In this document: piece by piece, positions 1 to 8,066 of the stretch
How the letters are laid out: the number at the start of each line of letters is the position of its first letter
Numbering within the stretch: the stretch's first letter is position 1
Assembly (NCBI GenBank): GCA_001598975.1
Contig: BBXU01000386.1
Location: 1 to 13,927, forward strand
Reading direction: 5' to 3'
Length of the DNA stretch: 13,927 nt
Origin: Parachlorella kessleri
Lineage: Eukaryota; Chlorophyta; Trebouxiophyceae; Chlorellales; Chlorellaceae
The notes under the pieces: model-generated
Databases searched by the model: none
The model's input: the letters and a program-made list of their open reading frames with translations, nothing else
Told to the model about the DNA's origin: nothing
Program-made: the position numbers and the translations under genes

Positions 1-545
1 TACCTGCATCAACCCCTGTCAGCCCAGTATACCCGTAACTCCTCTCTGATCGCATTACCTGCCACCCTTAATAAATACATAGTGGACATATAACTTGCCT
101 TGCAGTGGCATCGTTGCTCCACAGGCACACCAGCCAAGGCCTGCGGCAGCCCAAGGGGGGCCCTTAGTTTCTGATGCACCTTACACCATTACAAAAACGT
201 GCATGCCAACACCTGACAAGCCGCTTACAGTGTCGATGTGCTGTCCACAACCCGTCCAAGAGGGTTTGTGGCAGATTCCACATGTTGTTCGCCTACACAT
301 CGTTTTCGGGTGCAGGGCAGAAGTAGGATGGGAGCTCTGAGTTCTTGAACTGGCAGCCTGTGGTTGATTTCTGGGCTTACGAGAGAAGTGTGGAGAGCAC
401 AGCACTTCTCAGAGCATGCCTTCTGGCGCCTTGGGAGTCAGCCATGAGTCACAGGCGACTCCTTTGAGGTATCTCTGGCCATCATAGCCAAGCCGCATAG
501 CATTTATTGCTGGTGGTTCATATATCAAGGCGGCGAGCCCCTGCA
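1..545. other. 5' flank of the FKBP gene, no supported gene
   Basis: This stretch lies upstream of the first usable ATG of the FKBP gene. Short open frames exist on both strands but none resembles a known family and none continues into the FKBP frame, which is closed by an in-frame TAG at 498-500. It probably holds the promoter and 5' UTR of the FKBP gene and perhaps the end of another gene to the left. An AATAAA occurs near 70, but green algae usually use TGTAA for polyadenylation, so I do not call it a signal. An extra 5' exon of the FKBP gene here cannot be excluded. Confidence 0.4.
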
Positions 546-2288
546 ATGATCAGTGGTCAGCTGGTGGCTAGATTAGACAGGGCCTGCGTCGGGCCTGGAA
601 GCTCTGGCTCCAGAAGGCGATCAAGGGAGGCGACAAACCACACAACATGGAGAGTGCAGGCGCGGGCAGACCTGGCAGAACCACATAGCGAGCTCGCAGC
701 CACAAGAAGACAAGTGCAGCTGCTTCTCTTGGGAACATGTCTTCCCTTTCTCACAACGCTAAGCGCCGAAGCTATTGGGTAAGTGGAAGTCCTGGAACAC
801 TTCAAAAACAAGGCATAATGCTGAGCTAGCAGAAATAGTGCACCAGCGGTGTGGCAGGCACCCATGCTGTTGTCTGCTGCAGGTTTAAGAAAGAGCTGAA
901 ACGCAAATCAATCCCACTTGAGGAGTATAGCACACGAGGTGAGTATAGGTTGAGCAAGCTTTGGTCGTCCTGGGGTGCAAGTGACCTCCCTGCACGCTCG
1001 AAGCCTTGGTTTGGGAGGTTCAAGGGGGTGCAAGCTTGTGTAGGGTTGTCCTATACTAATGTCCTAGTTGACCTGACAAAATCGTGTTGTTAGTGTTGCA
1101 GAAGATGGTCTGAGATTCTACGATCTAACAGAGGGGCGGGGCCAAGCAGTGGAGGCTGGCAGCCCTGTATTGGTAGGTACCCTATTTAGGCTTTTGCTCG
1201 AGTATCAGTGGAAGCATGGCAGCCCGCAGCACCAGTACCGCTGAGACATGATGCATCCACCTAGCAAGCCTTATGAACCTCTGGCTGCACAATATTTTAG
1301 CATTTGTCAACGCTGACGCCATAGGTACCTCTGGATGCAATTGGACTTGCATGCTATACTCAACAGATAATATAGCACCGCTGCATGGAGCTGGCTGAGA
1401 CACGCTTTGTTTGCAAGTGAGGCTGACCTGTGCATGCCCACGCAGGTCCATTTCGACTGCAAGTACAAGGGCATTGATGCAGTGTCCAGCCGGGCAGCCA
1501 GGACCCTTGGGGGCAACCGGACAGTGGCGGAGGTGGGTCATCATGACATGGTTGCGTTGCCTCCTTCCTGCAAGAGCCTTGTGGTTGGTGCTGGAGGTCA
1601 GAGCTGTTCAGCTGCCTGCTATGTGAAACGGATGGACGTCGGGTTCACCAGTCGTCCAGAAAGCACCTGGGGTGAGCCACCTGACAGTCTGGCCCCAACT
1701 GTTGAGTTTGATGCTCAGCTGAGCCGTTAACGGGTTGGGGTTGGAAGATCTGATACCAAGGCCAATCGACCTCCTGCACACGGGTCTTTGCATGTCCGGT
1801 GCAGCCGTATGAGTTCATAGCCGCGGGCGAGGTTTCCAACAAGGGCCGGAAGATCCAGGACTCGGCAGGCGGCCTTTTTGCTGGTGGAGGCGGGCCCAAG
1901 CCGCCCCCTGCCCTGTCCACGGCTGTTATTGGAATGAAAGCTGGAGGCAAGGTGAGTAGGAGGGCGAGGGGAGTTGCTGGTGGCGGTGGCGGCCTAAGCT
2001 GAGCCCATGCGTGCAAGTTGGGGATTGATGGTGGGTTCAGTGGTTCATTGTCCACTGTGTGCTGCCATGCACTGGATGACAGTTTTACTTCCTACCCCTT
2101 TCGGAGGTCCCTACATAGTAGCTTTACACTTGGCAGGATACGGCGCTGACGGCTCATGTGACCCCCCTCCTTTGCAGCGAACCGTGAAGGTGCCACCTGA
2201 GCTTGGCTATGGGGACCGGGGAGAGCAGGAGATCCCCCCAGGGGCCACATTTGACTTGCTGATAGAAGTGTTGAGGGTCGGGGAGTAG
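546..2288 (+). CDS. FKB18: Thylakoid-lumen FKBP-type immunophilin (FKBP18-like), six exons
   Basis: Exons are 546-778, 883-938, 1102-1172, 1446-1532, 1805-1951 and 2178-2288; all introns are GT-AG and phases match, giving 234 aa. The start is the first in-frame ATG after the stop at 498. Residues 1-50 form an Arg-rich, transit-like region. A twin Arg at 54-55, a hydrophobic stretch at 58-71 and an AEA cleavage site at 74-76 make a typical Tat lumen signal. The FKBP domain follows: PLEEYSTREDGLRFYDL, VHFDCKYKG, GMKAGGKRTVKVPPELGYG and EIPPGATFDLLIEVLRV. The layout closely resembles what I recall of plant lumenal FKBP18, including the Gly/Pro-rich insert (GLFAGGGGPKPPPA, about residues 173-186). 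The FD of the canonical active site is replaced (DAVSSR) and the conserved Trp of VIKGW is missing, so peptidyl-prolyl isomerase activity is doubtful; as in most plant lumenal FKBPs, a scaffold or assembly role in photosynthetic complexes is more likely (inference). The subtype number is less certain than the family. Confidence 0.92.
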
Positions 2289-3249
2289 CCAAGGGCCGTG
2301 CCCACCTTGAGCCTCCGTGGACTGGGCGCCAGAGTCTTGTGCTGCTCTTGTTGATGGAGGAAGGTTGTGGACCTGCAATTTTGTTAGTTTGGGTGTTTGC
2401 AGGGTGGCCTTGTGGTGCTGCAGCTGTTCGAGTGGAGCAGCAAGCCGCCGCATTTGGAACTGCGTCTTGATTTTGGGCTCCATTGCCGCAGGCTTTTTGC
2501 ACCTGGCTATGTTGGACCTGCACCGCACTTCCGGTTGTTGGGACAGCTTTTTTTAAGGATGGCAAGTAATGCGGACTGGGACAGTTTTGTTGGTGGTTCA
2601 GCTTGCCCTCCCTCACCGCTTGCAGAGGTTTGTCTCAATGTGCTGCCACCTATTAGTTGCATGATGCAGCACCTTCTGACGTGCAACTTTCGAAAGCATT
2701 GAAAGCCGCTACAACGTTCAAAGTCAGCAGTGTGCAGCTCACCATTGACAGCACTGTTGCATCAAAGCAGCAATAAGAAGCAGCGCTAATGCCGGAGGAT
2801 CAGAGCAATCCCAGACCGCATTCTAATAAGTTGCAAAGGGTACCGACGAGAGAAGCCCAGAGCTTAGAAAGCAAGGTGAGCACACGCAAGTATTTGCACC
2901 ATATGCTGAAGATACGCGTAACAGATCAGTAACTGGAAACAGTTCTTCCCTCTGCAACTTCACTGAATGCATGCCAGTGGGCCATCCATGCACACAACAT
3001 CTACTCACTCACGCATGCCCAAGTTAATGCGACTGCTGTCTCTCCATCCATAACATACCACTAGTACTCCCGCACTCGCCTACTGACGGAGGTCTTGCCA
3101 AGCTTATGATGCTTTTTCTCCTCTGCACAACGCTCGAATTTTGCACGCTAAGAGTACAAAATACAAACATAATATGGGCTGGCAGGTACGTACCACCTTG
3201 CAAGAGCGCCCAACCAGCGCAAAGTGAAGGAATGAGGATCCACTCTGCT
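2289..3249. other. Convergent intergenic region (3' UTRs)
   Basis: This lies between the stop of the + strand FKBP gene and the end of the - strand beta-rich gene. Frames here are short and show no family resemblance, and base composition is less GC-rich than in the exons. It most likely holds the 3' UTR of the FKBP gene and part of that of the opposite gene. I saw no TGTAA polyadenylation signal, no RNA gene and no mobile-element ends. Confidence 0.5.
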
Positions 3250-3600
3250 CAGCCAAGTACAAGCTGGAGTGGGTATCAGATCGTCTCAGGCTGCCTTGGC
3301 CTTGCCTGGCCAGCTGTATCATGCCGCTGAGCTCGGTCACATCCAACCCCGCAAGACGGGCACAACTGCAGTGGTCCTCTCCCTCAGGCTTCCTTTGCCT
3401 GGCCCTGGCGCAGCTGTCACGCCGCTGCGCTCTTTTCTCACCACTGCAGGCTGGCCTTCCAGCCACAGTCCCAGTGGAGCTGTTCCCTCAGGCTGCCTTT
3501 GCCCTGCCCTGGCGCAGCTGTATCACCCCGCTGAGCTCCCTCACATCCAGCGACAACCCCCACCCATGGCGGCGCAGGCTGGCATCCATTTCCAGCTGCG
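3250..3600. repeat. Degenerate tandem repeat, about 100 bp unit, three copies
   Basis: Three related blocks begin with CAGGCTKCC at 3287, 3385 and 3489 (spacings 98 and 104 nt). The cores run through GCAGCTGTATCA..CCGCTGAGCTC..TCACATCCA; copies 1 and 3 are close, while copy 2 has lost a few bases and diverges at its end. A second shared block, CAGGCTGGC followed by TTCCAG, follows copies 2 (3447-3462) and 3 (3575-3595). Read on the - strand, copy 3 with this block is the whole terminal exon of the beta-rich gene (3595-3488). The repeat therefore looks like triplication of an exon with its surroundings, followed by decay of the two distal copies. Confidence 0.75.
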
Positions 3601-4913
3601 GCACATGGGTACATAGAGGCCACCTATTATGCACAGCCTGACTCTGGCAACTAGGAAGGCAAACACAGGGTGGTAGCACCGCAATCAAATATGCACATAC
3701 GGTGCATGCATGGCAGCGCGCTGCCACTGAAAAGTATAACCCACAATCTTGGCCCAACAATAGCAGCGCCCGTAACCATGCTCGCAGGACCAATTCACGG
3801 CTCCTTGGCTGGGCTCAGTCATTAGGACCACAGAGCTTACACTTAAATTGGTATCACTGACTGCCTCCCCCACTTACCCCCTCATGCAGCAGGTAGGGGC
3901 GGCGCCGCGGCGCCGTCGGGAACGGTAGCGGCAGGTCCAGGTATAGGCCCCCCGCCTCCCGCTGGTGCAGGTGGATCGGATGCTTCAGGTACAGCAGTAC
4001 TGCAGCTGATACCAGCATCAGGGGCACGTTGCTGACGCCCACTTTCGTGAAGGCATGGCCTGCAGGATAGGCGGGCAGCAGTGCCGCAGCTAAGACCAGC
4101 AAGGGCTCACTGCAACGCGGTGGTTTACTGATGTGATACCTCTGCACCCAGCTGTCGTGGCGGAAACCCCAGGTGTCAGGGTCAGCAGGCTTATCACCAG
4201 TCGAATTGCACCTGGACAAGCAAGAGATTCGGTGGAAGAGGAAGGTACTGGGTTACCTGTGGAGGTGACCCCCACCCTCGTGTCCAGCCCGACAGACACC
4301 TTCTGTAGGCGCAGGTCCCAGTGCTTGTTGAGCGAGACATGGTCATTGTTGAGCTCTAAAAAGCACTGCTTGCTTCTCAGGTCATCCAACTGAAGGGAAT
4401 GACAGGCAGTTCTGTTTATAATTGGTGAGTGCTGCCGATCCTGAGAACAAATGCTCAGACTGTGCAAAGCGTACAACCTTGGGTGGCGCGGGCTTGTCTC
4501 GTCTGGGCAGCACGCAGCGTTCACTGCCCTAGCCTCTTCGCCTCGGAAAAGGGGTGATAATCCAAACCCTTGCTCATGACAGTGCACATCTGCAGAGTTG
4601 CAGCCCTCACCTGAAACTGCAACGAGCACCAAGGCCTGGATCCGTGCAGGGTCTTGCCGTTTAAGTCCTCGTCTAACCCTATCTCCACTCTGAGCCATTC
4701 ATTCAAGCTAAAGCGATGCCTTATCTTCAAGGCGTGGGCACAGTGGCTCGTGTCCAAGGTCACAAAGCCCAGTCGCTTTGGTTTCACAGCAGCAGCGACC
4801 GGGCCTTCGACTGGCTTCTCAGAGTAGTCTTCCATCGCTTCAATTTCACAGACTCCCCTCCGACGAGCAGATACGTACGTCTGTCGGTGGTACTGTTGGC
4901 TACACGTCGTCAT
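3488..4913 (-). CDS. Unrecognised beta-strand-rich protein, four exons (possible outer-envelope barrel, OEP21-like)
   Basis: Exons in transcript order are 4913-4611, 4389-4257, 4059-3878 and 3595-3488. Introns are GT-AG, phases (0, 1, 0) match and the product is about 241 aa. An inner ATG at 4835 (MEDYSEK) would give 215 aa and may be the real start. I do not recognise the protein with confidence. It is a series of alternating polar/hydrophobic strands: ALKIRHRFSLNEWLRVEIGL, CSLQFQLDD, CFLELNNDHVSLN, WDLRLQKVSVGLDTRVGV, GGLYLDLPLPF and, at the C-terminus, LRRHGWGLSLDVRELSGVIQL. There is one hydrophobic patch (LMLVSAAVLLYL) and no clear signal peptide. Size, strand pattern and the ALKI...GLD start recall the chloroplast outer-envelope channel OEP21, but this is from memory and weak. 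The gene is divergent from the RAP-protein gene, 105 nt apart. The last exon is one copy of a tandem repeat. The gene model is more secure than the function. Confidence 0.6.
3900..3915. repeat. Perfect 16-nt GC palindrome inside an exon
   Basis: CGGCGCCGCGGCGCCG equals its own reverse complement. It sits in the third exon of the beta-rich gene, where it encodes part of the TAPRRRP segment. It could form a hairpin in the transcript, but a GC-rich Arg/Pro codon run can give this by chance. Confidence 0.6.
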
Positions 4914-5018
4914 AGCACGAGCGGCAGGGCGCTAAGTCAGCCTGCATGCGACAAAGGGTACACGGCCTTCGATTCCCCGTTGACTCTTGCATGATCGTTC
5001 ACAACCATCAGCCGGACC
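4914..5018. promoter_or_regulatory. Short divergent promoter region
   Basis: Only 105 nt separate the ATG of the - strand beta-rich gene (4913) from the ATG of the + strand OPR/RAP gene (5019); the gap is 183 nt if the inner ATG at 4835 is used. Both 5' UTRs and both core promoters must fit here or overlap coding sequence. I see no TATA box. The RAP-gene ATG has a good context (ACCATGG). Confidence 0.5.
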
Positions 5019-7337
5019 ATGGCAGCGCTAGTGGGATCACTGCGGCGTGCCAGGCCCCTGCTGGCCAGTACCTTATTCATTCTCAATAACAGAACACTGC
5101 CGAAGGTCCTTGACCCAGAGGTAGGCTTATGATGAGGTGCAGGGGTTCGGCCATGCTTTTTCCCTGGACTGCGTGCCTGACCCTGAGCACTGCTTATGCT
5201 GAAGGTTGGCTGGTGCAAGGACGCATTTCACTGCAGCATACCTGGCAGCAGTAGGGAATGCAGCAGCAGTAGCAGTGGCAGCGACAACGATGGCAAAAGT
5301 GGCAGCAGCAGCGGCAGAAGCCGTGGAAGCAGCAAGAGCCGAACCCTGTCCTTGCAGGAAGTGAGAGCTCAGCCTAGCTGCATGTCCCTGGCTGCCTTGC
5401 TGGCCAGCTACCCTCCTGACGCTATCAGAACTCCAGTATGGTCGGACGCACTAGACCGCATGCGGCCTCTCAGCGAGAGCCGCGGCACCGAGCGGGATGT
5501 CGAAGCAGCTGGCAAGGTGCTGCAGCTTGCGGCGCAGCGGCTTGTGCGCTTTGATGCCTGGGCCCTGTGTGCCTTCATCCGCTGTGCCGCAGCCTTCAAG
5601 GGGGCCATCTCGCAAGCCAGCCTGGCAGCGTGGCAGCGTGCCCTGGAGCCTCTGGTCCAAGATTTGAACCCGCAGGGTGTAAGCAACGTGCTGTTGATGC
5701 TGGGCACGCTGGCAGATGCAGACAGCGAGCTGGCAAAGGCAGTGGACGTGGAGCTGGCGGCAAGGCTGCTGGGGCGTGCTGTTGGCTTGGCCAGCAGCTT
5801 GCAGGCTCAAGGCTCTGCCAACGCGCTGTATGGGGCAGCACTTCTGCGCCTGCAAATCGATGGAGGGCACTTTGCAGCCCTTCTCAGTACTGCCCACGGG
5901 GCCCTCCGTGATATGTCCCCGCAAGGCCTTACACAGCTACTGCTGGCCTCCCAGAAGCTCATAGACGCAGCAAAGCACCAGGAGGCATTACAGCCAGAGC
6001 TCGACCCTGAGAGAATGTATTACCCTGGCAATGAAGTTATGCACTCTGTGTTGGAGCATGCAATCTACTTGCAACGGCAGCAGCAGCTTGACACACAGCT
6101 GGCATGTCAAAGCCTGGGGGCCTGCGGAGCTCTGCGCTACCTGCCTGCTGAGACGCAGCTGATGCAGCTGCTGGCAGGTGTGTGGGGCAAGTCAGCATCA
6201 GGGAAGCACTGAGTGGTGACGCAACTGAAACCTTGTAAAGATCTATTGTGGTGTGCATGGTTGATAGATGGCCCATCGCGGGGCACGAGCAGGACAGGGT
6301 CCCTTGAAGGAAGGTGGGGGAGCACATTTACAGTGGCAGTGGGCTGGTTCAGTGCTTGTCCTGTCAGATTCGCAGAGCATGTTGCATCCCGTGCATGGTT
6401 AGTTTTAGGTATTGGTCACCGGTCAGTATCAGAGCTCGCCCCTGTGCAGCGATCAGAGACAAGGGGCATGAGGTGAGGGGCCACGAAGCCAGTGCTGCTC
6501 TGATGGGCTGCGCCAAGCTCGGCGTGCAGCCAGGGGCGGACATCCTGTCAACCTGCTGGCACGCGGTGGTGCGGGAGGGCGCCTGTAACGGACGGGCTGT
6601 CAGCAATGTGGCCTGGGCCTTGACAGTTTTGGAGGTGCGTGTCAGCACCTGCTGTGCTGTGCTGCGTGCTACTGCATTCCAGAGCAGTGGAAGGTAGAGC
6701 TCAGCTGTGTTCACATGTGAAAAGCGAACTTTGCATGGCCGGGTTACTGGGGGCAGCTTACCTGCTGGCCATGCAGGCGTGCGATGCCGAGATGTGGGAA
6801 CAGCTGACCGCTCTTCTTGCAGCCAATGTCAGTGAGCTCAACAGCGTACAACTCCACCAGTGGCACTGGGCCTTGCTTCTTGTTGCACAGCAGCATGGCG
6901 GGACAGTAGCCCGCCCGCCAGAGCTGTTCCAGCGCAGCCTGGCTGCGCACCAAGCCGATATTCTCCAGACTTCACAGCCCTTGTCACACTTCCATTCCGC
7001 GCTAGCAGAGGCAGTAAGGGGCCTGGCGGGAGATTTCGGGGTAGGGAGGGACAAGGTTGAGGTGGAATATGCAGTGCCAGTGTGTGCTCAGATGGGCTGG
7101 GTCAGGGTGGATATCGCAATTCCAAGCCGGCGGCTTGTTGTGGAAGCGGATGGGCCCCACCACTACCTGCGAAACGTGGACCCGCTCCAGGAGACTGGGG
7201 ATACTCTGGCTCGCAACCGCCTGCTCCGGGGTGCTGGCTGGGACGTTGTTACAGTTCCGCATACGGTGTTTGACCATCTTATTGGGCAGGACCCCAGCCA
7301 CGAGCATCTGGTGGCGGGGTTGCGGGAGTACTTATAA
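5019..7337 (+). CDS. Organelle-targeted OPR-like helical-repeat protein with C-terminal RAP domain, four exons
   Basis: Exons are 5019-5120, 5220-6177 (acceptor at 5205 also possible), 6450-6634 and 6705-7337, with GT-AG introns and matching phases (0, 1, 0); 625 aa. The start ATG has an ACCATGG context and opens an Arg-rich, acid-free leader (MAALVGSLRRARPLLASTLF) typical of mitochondrial or plastid targeting. Residues about 43-76 are a Ser/Gly-rich low-complexity linker encoded by AGC/CAG repeats. Residues about 85-500 are degenerate alpha-helical repeats with OPR-like cores (LNPQGVSNVLLMLGTL, MSPQGLTQLLLASQKL, NGRAVSNVAWALTVLE). The RAP domain spans about 548-610: VDIAIPSRRLVVEADGPHHY, then a TLARNRLLRGAGWDVVTVP block. 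RAP has a PD-(D/E)XK-like fold and D551, E562 and D564 are kept. Such proteins bind specific organellar RNAs and act in transcript stability, processing, splicing or translation. The target RNA cannot be told from the sequence, and plastid and mitochondrion cannot be separated. Confidence 0.92.
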
Positions 7338-8066
7338 GATCGGGGTGCGGTCGGAGGTTGCAATGAGCATGTCCGGAAAGATTGCGTTTTTGTTGTTATA
7401 TATGAAGAAACCAGCCAGTTTACGCGGGTGACAGCTAGAACAGAGATGTTGGGGTCTTTGATGCACCCCCGAGTCAAGTTGGCACCATGCAGCTCCATAT
7501 GGGCTGACCTGTATATCTTCCGCCACATGCAGCTAACTCCCTGCAGCGGCAGGTTGGCATTCGCCCTAGGATGCTTCTAGTCCTCAAAGCAACTGGGGAA
7601 GCCGGGCTAGACATACTGCCTGCGTTTAGTGGTTGATCTAGGCAGCTTGCACGGATGCAAGCAAGTAGCCCCGAGCCATTCCAGGTGATGATAGTGGGCA
7701 CCTGCGGTGCACAGTTGGTGGAGAGCGCGGCCAGGGAGGTGTTTCATTGCATGGCAGGAGGGCCATTTTCGTACACATGACAAGAAGAGGTCAGACAGCA
7801 GCGTGGCAGGTGCCAGCTGCATCAGTCAGCAGAGCAGTTGAACAGTGGACAGTTTTGAAGGCTCAAAGTTTCAATCGAGTTCCCCATGCGTGCTTGTGTT
7901 CATCCCTGCTCGACCTTGCCACCATGATACACCTCCTTTGCTTTTGGTCAAGGTGGCATCCTGACAAAGCCATTAGTTTGCCCCATCCCAGCATGTGCTT
8001 GGGGGAAGCAAGAAACAACCATTTCTTATATGGTGGACGAAGCATGCAGAGTGTTGCTGTACTATG
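7338..8066. other. Convergent intergenic region (3' UTRs)
   Basis: This gap of about 730 nt lies between the stop of the RAP-protein gene and the stop of NEMF on the opposite strand. It should contain both 3' UTRs. Frames are short and show no similarity to known families. I saw no TGTAA signal, tRNA or transposon ends. Confidence 0.5.

Noticed and set aside
61..80. AATAAA as a polyadenylation signal of an upstream gene
   Set aside because: No coding sequence can be seen before it, and this lineage normally uses TGTAA; a single hexamer is not enough.
4212..4256. A 45-nt intron in the beta-rich gene ending at TTGTCCAG
   Set aside because: It is shorter than all other introns here and leads into a frame that stops at 4090. 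The 197-nt intron ending at 4060 keeps the phase and gives a strand-rich continuation.
4090..4698. - strand open frame of 202 codons as a single gene
   Set aside because: Only its part at 4389-4257 fits the spliced beta-rich protein; the rest is intron read-through and a different frame of exon 1.
4937..5080. - strand frame reading RMNKVLASRGLARRSD...ARVNGES, like an S4 RNA-binding domain of a pseudouridine synthase
   Set aside because: It is antisense to the first exon of the RAP-protein gene, which has a good start context, a targeting leader and a proper donor. The match is short, spaced wrongly in the middle, ends at a stop and has no synthase domain after it.
5451..5924. - strand open frame of 157 codons opposite the RAP-protein gene
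   Set aside because: It is a shadow of the GC-rich repeat exon with no recognisable domain, while the + strand frame joins to a clear RAP domain.
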